Positions 38,050-48,342 of a DNA stretch of 64,000 nt are shown piece after piece. A program made the position numbers and the translations under genes. The notes under the pieces were generated by a model. The model did no database searches and was not told the DNA's origin. It was given only the letters and a program-made list of their open reading frames with translations. Within the stretch, counting starts at the first letter, position 1, and every line of letters begins with the position of its first letter. Origin of the DNA: Pseudonocardia sp. HH130630-07 (GTDB lineage Bacteria; Actinomycetota; Actinomycetes; Mycobacteriales; Pseudonocardiaceae); the NCBI RefSeq assembly GCF_001698125.1, contig NZ_CP013854.1, forward strand, positions 2,976,001 through 3,040,000, in the 5' to 3' direction.

Positions 38050-39323
38050 ACCTGCTCCAGGCGCCCCCGGTGGACGGGCTGACCCGTACCCAGGAACTGC
38101 TCGCCGACGACCCGATCTGGCTGATCCTGATCAAGGTGGTCGGGCTCTTCGCCCTCGGCGTCGTGCTCACCCTGTTCATGATCAACTGGGAGCGCAAGGT
38201 CGTCGGCCGGATGCAGCACCGGCCCGGCCCGAACCGGACCGGCCCCGGCGGCTGGCTGCAGAGCCTCGCCGACGGGCTGAAGCTGGCGTTCAAGGAAGAC
38301 ATCATGCCGGCCATGGCCGACAAGAAGGTCTACTTCATCGCCCCGGTGATCTCGACGATCCCGGCGTTCGTCGCCTTCTCGGTGATCCCGTTCGGCGGCG
38401 AGGTGACGATCTTCGGTGAGCCGACGGCGTTGCAGCTGGTGGACGTGCCGGTCGGGGTGCTGGTCGTGCTGGCCTGCTCGTCGATCGGGGTGTACGGGAT
38501 CGTGCTGGGCGGGTGGGCGTCCGGGTCGCCGTACTCGTTGCTGGGTGCGTTGCGCTCGGCGGCGCAGGTGATCTCCTACGAGATCGCGCTCGGGCTGTCG
38601 GTGGTCGGCGTGGTGCTCTACGCCGGGTCGATGTCGACGGCGACGATCGTCGAGGCGCAGGCGTCGGGCTGGTTCGCGGTCCTGCTGGTGCCGAGTTTCG
38701 TGGTGTTCGTGATCTCGATGGTGGGGGAGACCAACCGGGCGCCGTTCGACCTGCCGGAGGCGGAGTCGGAGCTGGTGGGCGGGTTCCACACCGAGTACTC
38801 GTCGCTGAAGTTCGCGCTGTTCTTCCTGGCCGAGTACGTGAACATGGTGACGGTCTCGGCGATGGCGGTGACGCTGTTCCTGGGGGGCGGGATGTGGCCG
38901 TGGCCGCTGTCGTTCCTCAACGAGTACGGGTGGATGCAGTTCGTCGCGTTCATCGTGAAGGTGTTGCTGTTCCTGTTCGTGTTCATCTGGCTGCGGGGGA
39001 CGCTGCCGCGGTTCCGGTACGACCAGTTCATGAAGCTGGGCTGGAAGGTCCTGGTCCCGGTGATGCTGGTGTGGATCGTGGCGATCTTCGGGATCCGCAC
39101 GTTCCAGAACACCGGTGGGAACAACGTGGTGCTGCTGCTGTCGCTGATCGGGTTCGCGCTGGCGGTGGTGCTGACGGTGGCGTTCCTGTTGCCGGACCGG
39201 CAGGTGGAACCGCCGTCGGTGGAACCGGCGTCGGACTACCCGGTCCCGCCGCTGGACCTGAAGGTGCCCGCATCGCCCCCCAAGCGCCGCCGGACCGTCG
39301 GTGCCGGAAGGGAGAACAAGTAG
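38046..39323 (+). CDS. nuoH: NADH-quinone oxidoreductase subunit H
   Basis: This is a 425-residue membrane subunit with about eight helices, lining the quinone entry chamber. Diagnostic sequences are [20 protein letters not shown] near residue 45, [12 protein letters not shown], and [19 protein letters not shown] with [20 protein letters not shown] ~40-residue Pro-rich cytoplasmic tail is an extension. GTG start overlaps the nuoG stop by 4 bases. Confidence 0.97.
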   Translation: MNLLQAPPVDGLTRTQELLADDPIWLILIKVVGLFALGVVLTLFMINWERKVVGRMQHRPGPNRTGPGGWLQSLADGLKLAFKEDIMPAMADKKVYFIAPVISTIPAFVAFSVIPFGGEVTIFGEPTALQLVDVPVGVLVVLACSSIGVYGIVLGGWASGSPYSLLGALRSAAQVISYEIALGLSVVGVVLYAGSMSTATIVEAQASGWFAVLLVPSFVVFVISMVGETNRAPFDLPEAESELVGGFHTEYSSLKFALFFLAEYVNMVTVSAMAVTLFLGGGMWPWPLSFLNEYGWMQFVAFIVKVLLFLFVFIWLRGTLPRFRYDQFMKLGWKVLVPVMLVWIVAIFGIRTFQNTGGNNVVLLLSLIGFALAVVLTVAFLLPDRQVEPPSVEPASDYPVPPLDLKVPASPPKRRRTVGAGRENK

Positions 39324-39878
39324 ATGTTCGACTTCTTCAAGGGATTCGGCGTCACCTTCTCGACGATGTTCAAGAAGGTCGTCACCGAGGAGTACCCCGA
39401 GGACTTCCCGCCCGCCGCGCCGCGTTACCACGGCCGGCACCAGCTCAACCGGCACCCGGACGGGCTGGAGAAGTGCGTCGGCTGCGAGCTGTGCGCCTGG
39501 GCCTGCCCGGCCGACGCGATCTACGTCGAGGGCGGCGACAACACCGAGGAGGCGCGGTACTCCCCGAGTGAGCGCTACGGCGCGATCTACCAGATCAACT
39601 ACCTGCGGTGCATCGGCTGCGGCCTGTGCATCGAGGCCTGCCCGACCCGCTCGCTGACCATGACGAACTTCTACGAGCTGGCCGACGACAACCGGCAGGA
39701 CCTCATCTACACCAAGGAGCAGCTCATGGCTCCGCTGCTGCCGGGCATGGAGCAGCCGCCGCACCCGATGCGGCTCGGCGAGGACGAGCAGGACTACTAC
39801 GTCTCCGGGCCCACGCTGGCCGTGTCCTCCCCGTCCGGGGCGGCCGGCCAGGACCAGACCGGGGAGCAGACCCGATGA
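39324..39878 (+). CDS. nuoI: NADH-quinone oxidoreductase subunit I
   Basis: This 184-residue subunit carries two [4Fe-4S] clusters (N6a, N6b). The two ferredoxin-type motifs are [16 protein letters not shown] (residues ~50-65) and [16 protein letters not shown] (~95-110). An amphipathic N-terminal helix ([15 protein letters not shown]) contacts the membrane arm. It starts directly after the nuoH stop. Confidence 0.97.
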   Translation: MFDFFKGFGVTFSTMFKKVVTEEYPEDFPPAAPRYHGRHQLNRHPDGLEKCVGCELCAWACPADAIYVEGGDNTEEARYSPSERYGAIYQINYLRCIGCGLCIEACPTRSLTMTNFYELADDNRQDLIYTKEQLMAPLLPGMEQPPHPMRLGEDEQDYYVSGPTLAVSSPSGAAGQDQTGEQTR

Positions 39879-40732
39879 GCACCGCGGTGCTGGCCCAGGC
39901 GGCCGGCGAGGTGAGCACCGGCGAGGCGGTCGCGTTCTGGATCCTCGGGCCCATCGCGCTGGCCGGTGCGCTCGGCCTGGTCTTCGCCCGGCACGCGGTG
40001 CACGCCGCGCTGCTGCTGGTGCTCACGATGTTCTCGATCGCCGTGCTGTACCTGGTGCAGTCCGCGCCGTTCCTCGGGTTCGTGCAGATCATCGTCTACA
40101 CCGGCGCGGTGATGATGCTGTTCCTGTTCGTGCTCATGCTGGTCGGGCGGGACTCGCGGGACTCGGTGATCGAGGTGCTGCGCGGCCAGCGGGCCGCGGC
40201 GCTGGTGTTCGGCGTCGGTCTGGCCGCGCTGCTCGTCGGCGGCCTGTCCCGGGGGCTGACCGACGTCACCCCGGCCGGGCTCGCCGGTGGCGGGCAGGGC
40301 TGGAACGGCAACGTCCCCGGCCTCGGCCGGCTGATCTTCACCGACTACCTGCTGGCGTTCGAGCTGACCGCCGCGCTGCTGATGGTGGCCGCGCTCGGTG
40401 CCATGGTGCTGACCGGCTCGCAGAGCAGCGCGCACGCCAAGCTCTCCCAGCGCGAGACGGTGCTGCGCCGGCTGCGCGGCCAGCACGCCCGGATCTCGCC
40501 GCTGCCCGGCCCCGGCGTCTACGCGACCGCCAACTCGGTCGCGGTGCCGGCCCTGCTGCCGGACGGCTCGGTCGCCGAGGAGTCGATGGCCGAGATCATC
40601 GAGTCGGTCGCCGTCGAGGTGCCGGACACGACGACGCCGGACGCGCACGCCCTCACCGGCCGCCGGGCCCCGGACCGCACCATCGAGGCCGGCGAGCCCG
40701 GGATGACCAGCGAGACCGGGGAGCACCGATGA
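39875..40732 (+). CDS. nuoJ: NADH-quinone oxidoreductase subunit J
   Basis: This is a 285-residue membrane subunit. Five helices at about residues 18-185 include the conserved [20 protein letters not shown], whose broken helix is central to coupling. The last ~90 residues are a soluble Pro/Ala/Thr-rich tail not found in E. coli NuoJ. ATG overlaps the nuoI stop (ATGA). Confidence 0.95.
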   Translation: MSTAVLAQAAGEVSTGEAVAFWILGPIALAGALGLVFARHAVHAALLLVLTMFSIAVLYLVQSAPFLGFVQIIVYTGAVMMLFLFVLMLVGRDSRDSVIEVLRGQRAAALVFGVGLAALLVGGLSRGLTDVTPAGLAGGGQGWNGNVPGLGRLIFTDYLLAFELTAALLMVAALGAMVLTGSQSSAHAKLSQRETVLRRLRGQHARISPLPGPGVYATANSVAVPALLPDGSVAEESMAEIIESVAVEVPDTTTPDAHALTGRRAPDRTIEAGEPGMTSETGEHR

Positions 40733-41028
40733 CACCCGAGTACTACCTGCTGCTCTCCGCGCTGCTGTTCGCCATCGGTGCGGTCGGCGTGCTCGTCCGC
40801 CGCAACGCCGTCGTCGTGTTCATGTGCATCGAGCTGATGCTGAACGCGGTGAACCTGTCGCTGGTCACGTTCTCCCGGATCCACGGCGACCTGAACGGCC
40901 AGGTGATGGCGCTGTTCGTGATGGTGGTCGCCGCCTGCGAGGTCGTCGTCGGACTGGCGATCATCACGGCGATCTTCCGCACCCGCCAGTCGTCCTCGGT
41001 GGACGACGCGAACCTCTTGAAGTACTAG
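40729..41028 (+). CDS. nuoK: NADH-quinone oxidoreductase subunit K
   Basis: This is a 99-residue, three-helix membrane subunit (ND4L/MrpC type). Conserved buried glutamates for proton transfer are in [14 protein letters not shown] and in [11 protein letters not shown]. It has the usual length. ATG overlaps the nuoJ stop. Confidence 0.97.
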   Translation: MTPEYYLLLSALLFAIGAVGVLVRRNAVVVFMCIELMLNAVNLSLVTFSRIHGDLNGQVMALFVMVVAACEVVVGLAIITAIFRTRQSSSVDDANLLKY

Positions 41029-41038
41029 GAGCGAGCTG

Positions 41039-42985
41039 GTGACCGTCCTTCTCGCACAGGCCGCCCCGCAGGCGACCGGCGCCGCATCGCTGGCCTGGTT
41101 GCTGATCGCGCTCCCCGCGGCCGGTGCACTGGTCCTGTTCCTCGCCGGACGGCGGGCCGACGGCTGGGGGCACTGGCTCGGTGTCGCCACCGTGCTGGCG
41201 TCGTTCGCGGTCGGTGTCTCGATCTTCGTCGAGACACTCGGGCTCGCCGCCGACGACCGGCTGCGTGAGCAGTCGCTGTGGTCCTGGATGTCGTCCGGGG
41301 CGCTGAGCGTCGACTTCGGCATCCGGCTCGACCCGCTGTCGCTGACGTTCGTGCTGCTGATCACCGGTGTCGGCACGCTCATCCACCTGTACTCGGTGGG
41401 CTACATGAGCCACGACCCGAACCGGCGGCGCTTCTTCGCGCAGCTGAACCTGTTCGTCGCGGCGATGCTGGTGCTGGTCCTCGGCAACAACTTCGTGATG
41501 CTCTACCTGGGCTGGGAGGGCGTCGGCCTGGCGTCCTACCTGCTGATCGGGTTCTTCCAGGACCGGCCGTCCGCGGCGACGGCGGCGAAGAAGGCGTTCA
41601 TCATGAACCGGGTCGGCGACGTCGGCCTGGCCATCGCGATCTTCCTGCTCTGGCTGGAGCTCGGGACCCTGCAGTACACCGAGGTCTTCGCCCGGATCGG
41701 CGAGGTGCCCGGCGGAACGGTACCGGCGATCACGCTGCTGCTCCTGCTCGGCGCCTGCGGCAAGTCCGGCCAGTTCCCGCTCCAGTCCTGGCTCCCGGAC
41801 GCGATGGAGGGCCCGACCCCGGTCTCGGCGCTGATCCACGCGGCGACGATGGTGACCGCGGGCGTCTACCTGATCGCCCGCTCGTCCCCGATCTACGACC
41901 TGTCCGAGACCGGCCGGCTGGTCGTCTCGCTGATCGGCGTGGTCACGCTGATGATCGGCGCGATCATCGGCTGCGCCTACGACGACATCAAGAAGGTCCT
42001 CGCGTACTCCACGGTCAGCCAGATCGGGTACATGATCCTGGCCGTCGGGCTCGGCCCGGCCGGCTACGCGCTGGGCATCCTGCACCTGCTCACGCACGGC
42101 TTCTTCAAGGCGGGGCTCTTCCTCGGCGCCGGCTCGGTCATGCACGCCATGAACGACGACGTCGACATGCGCCGCTTCGGCGGCCTGTGGAAGAAGATGC
42201 CGGTCACCTTCGTGACCTTCGGTCTCGGCTACCTCGCGCTGATCGGCTTCCCGTTCCTGTCCGGCTACTTCTCCAAGGACGCGATCATCGAGGCCGCGTT
42301 CGCGCAGGAGGGCTGGCAGGGCTGGCTGTTCGGCGGGCTCGCGACGCTGGCGGCCGGGCTCACCGGCTTCTACATGACCCGGCTGATGCTGATGACCTTC
42401 TTCGGTGAAGAGCGGTGGCGACAGGTCCCCTCCACCGACGGCCGCGAGTACCACCCGCACGAGTCCCCGGCGACGATGACCGTGCCGATGGTCGTGCTGG
42501 CGTTCGGCTCGGTGTTCGCCGGCTGGATCCTCTACGGGATGCTGCCGGGCTGGCTGGCCCCCTCGGTCGGCGAGCGGGTCGAGGCCGAGGGCGGCGTCCT
42601 GCCGCACGCGGTGATCCCGTGGCTGGTCGTCGGGGTCTCGCTGCTCGGCGTGCTGCTGGCGTACCTGTTCGTGGGCCGCAGCCGGGTCCCGGTCGAGCGC
42701 CCGCAGCGGGTGTCGCCGGTGGTCCGGGCCGCCCGCGCGGACCTGGGGGCGAACGCCTTCAACGAGCGGTTCCTGGAGCGCCCGGGGCTGCGGCTCACCA
42801 GGTTCCTCATGTACGTCGACGACCGCGGGATCGACGGCCTGGTCAACGGCACGGCCGCCGCGTTCGGCGGTGGCTCCGGCCGGCTGCGCCGGCTGCAGAC
42901 CGGGTTCGTCCGGTCCTACGCACTCTCGATGCTCGGCGGCGGGGTCCTCATCGTCGCGGCGATGCTGGCGGTGAGGTTCGCATGA
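41039..42985 (+). CDS. nuoL: NADH-quinone oxidoreductase subunit L
   Basis: This is a 648-residue antiporter-like proton pump subunit with about 16 helices. Family sequences are [17 protein letters not shown] (conserved Glu), [19 protein letters not shown] (conserved Lys), and [15 protein letters not shown]. The C-terminal part contains the lateral helix that links the pumping subunits. GTG start 10 bases after nuoK. Confidence 0.97.
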   Translation: MTVLLAQAAPQATGAASLAWLLIALPAAGALVLFLAGRRADGWGHWLGVATVLASFAVGVSIFVETLGLAADDRLREQSLWSWMSSGALSVDFGIRLDPLSLTFVLLITGVGTLIHLYSVGYMSHDPNRRRFFAQLNLFVAAMLVLVLGNNFVMLYLGWEGVGLASYLLIGFFQDRPSAATAAKKAFIMNRVGDVGLAIAIFLLWLELGTLQYTEVFARIGEVPGGTVPAITLLLLLGACGKSGQFPLQSWLPDAMEGPTPVSALIHAATMVTAGVYLIARSSPIYDLSETGRLVVSLIGVVTLMIGAIIGCAYDDIKKVLAYSTVSQIGYMILAVGLGPAGYALGILHLLTHGFFKAGLFLGAGSVMHAMNDDVDMRRFGGLWKKMPVTFVTFGLGYLALIGFPFLSGYFSKDAIIEAAFAQEGWQGWLFGGLATLAAGLTGFYMTRLMLMTFFGEERWRQVPSTDGREYHPHESPATMTVPMVVLAFGSVFAGWILYGMLPGWLAPSVGERVEAEGGVLPHAVIPWLVVGVSLLGVLLAYLFVGRSRVPVERPQRVSPVVRAARADLGANAFNERFLERPGLRLTRFLMYVDDRGIDGLVNGTAAAFGGGSGRLRRLQTGFVRSYALSMLGGGVLIVAAMLAVRFA

Positions 42986-44625
42986 TCGACCCGATCGTTC
43001 CCGGCAGCGGCGGAAACCCGCTGCTGATCGTGCTGCTGCTGGTCCCGGTGCTGGGTGCGCTGGTGATGTACCCGCTGCGGCGCAACGTCGGTGCGGCCAA
43101 GGCCGTCGCGATGGCGACGGCGTTGCTGGAGTTCGTGCTCGTCGTCGTGGCCTGGGTGGCGTACTCCATCCCGGCCGCGGCGGCCGGGACCCGGTTCCAG
43201 TTGGAGTTCTCGATCCCGTGGATCCCGGCGTTCGGCACGCACCTGGCGTTCGGCGTCGACGGCATCGCACTGGCGATGATCGGGCTGACCGCGTTCCTGG
43301 TCCCCGGCCTGATGCTGTTCGCCTGGGCGGAGAAGCTGCCCGAGGGGCGCTCGGCCGCCGGCTACTTCGCGCTGCTGCTGGCGACCGAGGCGACCCTGGT
43401 CGGCGTCTTCGCCGCCACCGACGTCTTCCTGTTCTACGTGTTCTTCGAGGCCATGCTGGTCCCGATGTACTTCCTCATCGGGCGCTTCGGCGGCCCGCGC
43501 CGGCAGTACGCGGCGGTGAAGTTCTTCCTGTACTCGCTGCTCGGCGGCCTGATCATGCTGGCGTCGCTGATCGGCCTGTACGTGACCAGCGCCGAGCAGC
43601 TGGGCCGGGGCACGTTCACCTGGGCCGAGCTGCAGTCGATCGCCACCGGCACGCCGACGTCGACCCAGATCTGGCTGTTCCTCGGCTTCTTCGTCGCGTT
43701 CGCGATCAAGGCGCCGCTGGTGCCGTTCCACACCTGGCTGCCCGACGCCGGCGCCGAGGCCCCGATCGTCGGCGCCGTGCTGCTGGTCGGGGTGCTCGAC
43801 AAGGTCGGTACCTACGGCTTCCTGCGCTACCTGCTCCCGCTGTTCCCGCAGGCCAGCGTGGTCCTGGCGCCGCTGGTGCTGGTGCTCGCCGTGGCCGGGA
43901 TCGTGTACGCCGCGATCCTCGCCGTCGGCCAGACCGACATGGGCCGGTTCGTCGCCTACACCTCGGTCGCGCACTTCGGCTTCATCGCGCTGGGCGTGTT
44001 CGCGTTCTCCTCGCAGGCGTTCGCCGGTGCGACGCTCTACATGGTCAACCACGGCCTCTCGACCGGCATGCTGTTCGTGATGGTCGGCGTGCTGATCAGC
44101 CGGGGCGGCTCGCGGCGGATCGCCGACTACGGCGGCGTCGCCAAGCTGGCCCCGGTGCTGGCGGGCTGCCTGCTGCTGGCCGGGATGAGCTCGCTGGCGC
44201 TGCCGGGCACGAACTCGTTCGTCTCGGAGTTCCTGGTGCTGCTCGGGTCGTTCCCGACCCGGCCGGTGTTCACGATCATCGCGACGGTCGGGATCATCTT
44301 CGCCGCGCTCTACGTGCTCTGGTTCTACCAGCGCACCATGCAGGGCCCGGTCCGCGGTGACGCGGTGATCGCCGCGCTGGAGCGCGGCGGCGCCGGCGGC
44401 CCCGGATCGATGATCGACCCGGCGGTGGCCGCCGAGCGCAAGGGCAGCGGCTTCCCCGACCTGACCGGCCGGGAGATCGGCGTGCTCGCGCCGCTGATCG
44501 TCGCGATCGTCGTGCTGGGCTTCTACCCGGCGCCGGTGCTCGACCTGATCAACCCGTCGGTGACGGCGACCATGCAGGAGGTCGGCATGGCCGACCCGGT
44601 GCCCGCTGGAGGGATCGTCCGATGA
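42982..44625 (+). CDS. nuoM: NADH-quinone oxidoreductase subunit M
   Basis: This is a 547-residue antiporter-like subunit with about 14 helices. Proton-path residues are in [14 protein letters not shown] (Glu), [20 protein letters not shown] and [16 protein letters not shown] (Lys). A hydrophilic insertion of ~40 residues lies before the last helix. ATG overlaps the nuoL stop. Confidence 0.97.
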   Translation: MIDPIVPGSGGNPLLIVLLLVPVLGALVMYPLRRNVGAAKAVAMATALLEFVLVVVAWVAYSIPAAAAGTRFQLEFSIPWIPAFGTHLAFGVDGIALAMIGLTAFLVPGLMLFAWAEKLPEGRSAAGYFALLLATEATLVGVFAATDVFLFYVFFEAMLVPMYFLIGRFGGPRRQYAAVKFFLYSLLGGLIMLASLIGLYVTSAEQLGRGTFTWAELQSIATGTPTSTQIWLFLGFFVAFAIKAPLVPFHTWLPDAGAEAPIVGAVLLVGVLDKVGTYGFLRYLLPLFPQASVVLAPLVLVLAVAGIVYAAILAVGQTDMGRFVAYTSVAHFGFIALGVFAFSSQAFAGATLYMVNHGLSTGMLFVMVGVLISRGGSRRIADYGGVAKLAPVLAGCLLLAGMSSLALPGTNSFVSEFLVLLGSFPTRPVFTIIATVGIIFAALYVLWFYQRTMQGPVRGDAVIAALERGGAGGPGSMIDPAVAAERKGSGFPDLTGREIGVLAPLIVAIVVLGFYPAPVLDLINPSVTATMQEVGMADPVPAGGIVR

Positions 44626-46247
44626 CCGCCCCGTTCCCGACGGCCGTCCCGGCCCAGGTCACGCAGATCGAGATGCCCCCGATCGACTGGGCGGCGTCCG
44701 CGCCGCTGTGGATCGTGTTCCTCGGGGCCTGCGCGTCGGTGCTTCTGGAGGCGTTCCTCCCGCGGCACCAGCGCTGGCCCGCCCAGGTGGTCTGCACCGG
44801 GCTGACCCTCCTCGCCGCGCTGGTCGCGCTGGCCGGGTACGCGCTGACCGCACCCGCGCCGGTGCTCACCTTCGGCTCCGCGCTGTCGGTGGACGGCCCG
44901 GCACTGTTCCTCTGGGGCACGCTGATCGTCCTGGCGATCCCGAGCCTGCTGCTGCTCGCGGACCGGTCGGTGGAGCCGGGCGGGGTGTTCCTCGCCTCGG
45001 CGGCCGAGCGGGCCGCGGCCCGCGCCGGTGGGGGCAGCGGCCCCGGAGGCTCCGACGTCGAGCACGTCGACCGGTCCTACGGCACGCCGGACCAGGAACC
45101 GACGATGCAGACCGAGCCGTTCCCGTTCGTGCTGTTCGCGCTCGGCGGGATGATGGCGTTCGTCGCGTCGAACGACCTGCTGACGATGTTCATCGCGCTC
45201 GAGGTGCTCTCGCTGCCGCTGTACCTGATGTGCGGGCTGGCGCGGCGCCGTCGGCTGCTGTCCCAGGAGGCGGCGGTCAAGTACTTCCTGCTGGGTGCCT
45301 TCGGGTCGGCGTTCTTCCTCTACGGCATCGCGCTGCTCTACGGCTACGCCGGTTCGGTGCGCCTGGCCGACATCTCGGCGGCCACCGCGGGCACGCTGGC
45401 CTCGGACACGCTGCTGTTCGCCGGTCTGGCCCTGCTGCTGGTCGGCCTGCTGTTCAAGGGCTCGGTGGCGCCGTTCCACACCTGGACGCCGGACGTCTAC
45501 CAGGGTGCGCCCACCCCGGTCACCGCGTTCATGGCCGCCTGCACCAAGGTCGCCGCGTTCGGTGCGATCGCACGGGTGCTCTACGTCGGGTTCGGTAGCA
45601 CCGTCTGGGAGTGGCGGGGGGTGCTCTGGGCGGTCGCCATCGTGTCGATGGTCGTCGGTGCGGTGCTCGGCCTGACCCAGACCGACATCAAGCGGATGAT
45701 CGCGTACTCCTCGATCGCGCACGCCGGGTTCATCCTGCTGGGCGCGATGGCGCTGACCCCGGAGGGCAGCTCCGGGCTGAGCTTCTACCTGCTGGCCTAC
45801 GGCTTCACCACGGTCGCGATCTTCGGCGTGGTGTCCCTGGTCCGCGACGCCGACGGCGAGGCGAGCCGGATGGAGCAGTGGGCCGGGCTCGCGAAGCGGT
45901 CCCCGCTGGTCGCCGGGGTCATGACGTTCCTGCTCCTCGCCCTCGCCGGCATCCCGCTGACCAGCGGGTTCACCGCGAAGTTCGCGGTGTTCTCGGCCGC
46001 CTCGGCGGACGGCATGGTCCCGCTGGTCGTGATCGCGCTGGTGGCGTCGGCCGTGGCCGCGTTCTTCTACCTGCGGGTGGTCGTGCTCATGTACTTCCAC
46101 GAGCCGGCCGAGGGCGGGCCGACGGTCGTGGTGCCGGGCGCGTTCACCACCGTGGCGATCACGCTGGGGGTGCTGGCGACGCTGGTTCTGGGGATTCTGC
46201 CCACACTCGTCCTCGAATGGGCCGCCAGCGGCGCATTCGCCGGCTGA
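44622..46247 (+). CDS. nuoN: NADH-quinone oxidoreductase subunit N
   Basis: This is a 541-residue antiporter-like subunit, the smallest of the three pumps in most species but extended here by a ~45-residue loop after the third helix. Conserved sequences are FIALEVLSLPLYLMCG (Glu), LFKGSVAPFHTWTPDVYQGA (Lys) and TKVAAFGAIARVL. It completes the nuoA-N set. ATG overlaps the nuoM stop. Confidence 0.97.
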   Translation: MTAPFPTAVPAQVTQIEMPPIDWAASAPLWIVFLGACASVLLEAFLPRHQRWPAQVVCTGLTLLAALVALAGYALTAPAPVLTFGSALSVDGPALFLWGTLIVLAIPSLLLLADRSVEPGGVFLASAAERAAARAGGGSGPGGSDVEHVDRSYGTPDQEPTMQTEPFPFVLFALGGMMAFVASNDLLTMFIALEVLSLPLYLMCGLARRRRLLSQEAAVKYFLLGAFGSAFFLYGIALLYGYAGSVRLADISAATAGTLASDTLLFAGLALLLVGLLFKGSVAPFHTWTPDVYQGAPTPVTAFMAACTKVAAFGAIARVLYVGFGSTVWEWRGVLWAVAIVSMVVGAVLGLTQTDIKRMIAYSSIAHAGFILLGAMALTPEGSSGLSFYLLAYGFTTVAIFGVVSLVRDADGEASRMEQWAGLAKRSPLVAGVMTFLLLALAGIPLTSGFTAKFAVFSAASADGMVPLVVIALVASAVAAFFYLRVVVLMYFHEPAEGGPTVVVPGAFTTVAITLGVLATLVLGILPTLVLEWAASGAFAG

Positions 46248-46265
46248 CGTTCGTAGGATGTGGGG

Positions 46266-47273
46266 GTGGAGACACAGAGTGTGGCCGGGGTCCGGATGGC
46301 CGACCCCGCTCTGGCCGAGGCGACCGCCGACGGGCTGAAGCGGGTCGAGGACCTGGTGCACCGTGAGGTGCACAGTGACTACGAGTTCGTCACCGAGACC
46401 TCGCTGCACCTGATCCAGGCGGGCGGCAAGCGCTACCGGCCGCTCTTCACCCTGCTCGCGGCGCAGGTCGGCCCGCACCCCGAGCGCGACGACGTGGTCA
46501 CCGCGGCGGCGGTGGTGGAGCTGATCCACCTCGCGACGCTGTACCACGACGACGTCATGGACGAGGCCGCGATGCGCCGCGGCGCCGAGTCGGCGAACTC
46601 GCGCTGGGACAACTCGATCGCCATCCTCACCGGCGACTTCCTGTTCGCCCACGCCTCGCGGCTGGTCGCCGACCTCGGCCCGGAGGCGGTCCGGATCATC
46701 GCCGAGACGTTCGCGCAGCTGGTGACCGGCCAGATGCGGGAGACCCGCGGCCCGAAGGCCGGCGAGGACCCGGTGGAGCACTACCTGCGGGTGGTGGCGG
46801 AGAAGACCGGATCGCTGATCTCGACCGCCGCCCGCTACGGCGGGATGTTCTCCGGGGCCCCGGTCGAGCACGTCGAGGCGTTGCGCCGGTTCGGTGACGT
46901 CATCGGCACCGCGTTCCAGATCTCCGACGACATCATCGACATCGCGTCGCCGTCGGACGACTCGGGGAAGACCCCGGGGACCGACCTGCGGGAGGGCGTG
47001 CACACCCTGCCGATGCTGTACGCGCTGCGCGACGGTGACGACTCGGCGTCGTCACGGCGGCTGCGCGCGCTGCTGTCCGCCCCGATCACCGACGACGCCG
47101 AGGTGTCCGAGGCGCTGGACCTGCTCCGCAGCGGGGACGCGCTCCTCCGGGCCCGGGAGACGGTCGTGGGCTACGCCGACCGGGCCCGCGCCGAGCTGGC
47201 GGTGCTCCCGCCGTGCCCGGCGGTCGACGCGCTGAGCACCCTGATCGACTACACCGTGGAGCGGACCGGCTGA
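46266..47273 (+). CDS. grcC1: Polyprenyl diphosphate synthase (GrcC1/HepT type)
   Basis: This 335-residue trans-prenyltransferase builds a long polyprenyl diphosphate, most likely the side-chain donor for MenA. The first aspartate-rich motif is LYHDDVMDEAAMRRG and the second FQISDDIIDI; the N-terminal GGKRYRPLF binds IPP. It follows nuoN by 18 bases, suggesting co-expression of quinone supply with complex I. GTG 46266 is chosen because AGGA lies seven bases upstream; a GTG two codons earlier is possible. The 3' end overlaps the convergent rarD gene by 25 bases. Confidence 0.92.
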   Translation: METQSVAGVRMADPALAEATADGLKRVEDLVHREVHSDYEFVTETSLHLIQAGGKRYRPLFTLLAAQVGPHPERDDVVTAAAVVELIHLATLYHDDVMDEAAMRRGAESANSRWDNSIAILTGDFLFAHASRLVADLGPEAVRIIAETFAQLVTGQMRETRGPKAGEDPVEHYLRVVAEKTGSLISTAARYGGMFSGAPVEHVEALRRFGDVIGTAFQISDDIIDIASPSDDSGKTPGTDLREGVHTLPMLYALRDGDDSASSRRLRALLSAPITDDAEVSEALDLLRSGDALLRARETVVGYADRARAELAVLPPCPAVDALSTLIDYTVERTG

Positions 47274-48193
47274 GCGGGCGGCCGGGCCCGGCGGGCCCGG
47301 TGCACGAGGTCGGCGGTGAACACCACGAGGGCCAGCCAGACCAGGGCGAACCCGGCCCACCTGGCCGGGGGCATGGCCTCGCCGACCACGAGAACGCCCC
47401 ACAGGAACTGCAGCGTCGGGTTGAGGTAGAGCAGGACGCCGAGGGTGGACAGCGGCAGCCGCCGGGCCGCCGCGCCGTAGAGGAACAGCGGCAGCGCCGT
47501 CACCGGGCCCGCCGACAGCATCAGCAGCAGGTGCCACGGGCCGAACGAGGCGAACGTGCCGGCGCCCGTCGACTCCAGCAGCACCAGGTAGCCCGCCGCC
47601 GGCAGGAGCAGGACCAGTCCCTCGGCGGTGAGGCTGGTCGCCGCGGGGAGCGTCACGGTGGCCTTCAACAGGCCGTAGACCCCGAACGACGCGGCGAGCA
47701 CCATCGACAGCCACGGCACGGTGCCGTTGCCGACCGCGATCACCCCGACGGCGACGGCGGCGAGCCCGAGCGCGGCCCACTGTGCCGGTCGCAACCGCTC
47801 CCGCAGGACGACGACGCCGAGCAGCACCCCCACCAGCGGCGTCATGTAGTAGCCCAGCGCGGCCTCGACGACCCGCCCGGCCGACACACCCCAGATGAAC
47901 ATGCCCCAGTTGACGGCGATGAACACCGCCGCCGCGGCGGTCGCGCACCATCCGCGCAGGTCCAGACGGCGCAGGTGGCCCCAGCCCCGCAGCACGGTGA
48001 GGATCACCGACATGAGCACGGCCGTCCAGACGATGCGGTGGGCCAGCACCTCGATCGGCGCCGCCGGGTCCAGCAGCGGCCAGAACGCCGGGAACAGCCC
48101 CCACACCACGTAGGCGACGACCCCGCAGGCCAGGCCCTTCGGGTCGAACTCGCTCCGGCCGGGGGTGGCTCGTTCGGGCGAAGGCCCGCTCAT
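47249..48193 (-). CDS. rarD: RarD-type EamA-family transporter
   Basis: This is a 314-residue membrane protein with ten hydrophobic helices arranged as two EamA repeats. RarD features are KGLACGVVAYVVWGLFPAFW at the start, EVLAHRIVWTAVLMSVIL, and GYYMTPLVGVLLGVVVLRERL. The substrate of RarD is not settled. ATG 48193 is chosen, at the start of family similarity. Divergent from the sunset-domain gene, with a 149-base promoter region between. Confidence 0.92.
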   Translation of the reverse strand: MSGPSPERATPGRSEFDPKGLACGVVAYVVWGLFPAFWPLLDPAAPIEVLAHRIVWTAVLMSVILTVLRGWGHLRRLDLRGWCATAAAAVFIAVNWGMFIWGVSAGRVVEAALGYYMTPLVGVLLGVVVLRERLRPAQWAALGLAAVAVGVIAVGNGTVPWLSMVLAASFGVYGLLKATVTLPAATSLTAEGLVLLLPAAGYLVLLESTGAGTFASFGPWHLLLMLSAGPVTALPLFLYGAAARRLPLSTLGVLLYLNPTLQFLWGVLVVGEAMPPARWAGFALVWLALVVFTADLVHRARRARPPAQPVRSTV

Positions 48194-48285
48194 CGCGTTA
48201 CCGCTCCGTGGCCCGTCACGTGCACGATGATCCGGTACGGGGGTACCGCGTCGCCAGGGCGCGGCCACCGTGCACGATCCGTGAT

Positions 48286-48307
48286 ACCAAGCACTGACCA
48301 AGCACTG
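48286..48307. repeat. Two tandem copies of ACCAAGCACTG in a divergent promoter region
   Basis: Exact 11-base direct repeat (48286-48296, 48297-48307), about 35 bases before the sunset-domain gene. One helical turn per unit fits a protein-binding site. A GTGCACGAT sequence also occurs twice nearby (48220, 48270). Confidence 0.6.
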
Positions 48308-48342
48308 CGGCGCCGGGGAGGTCCCGGACGGACGGAGGTCCG

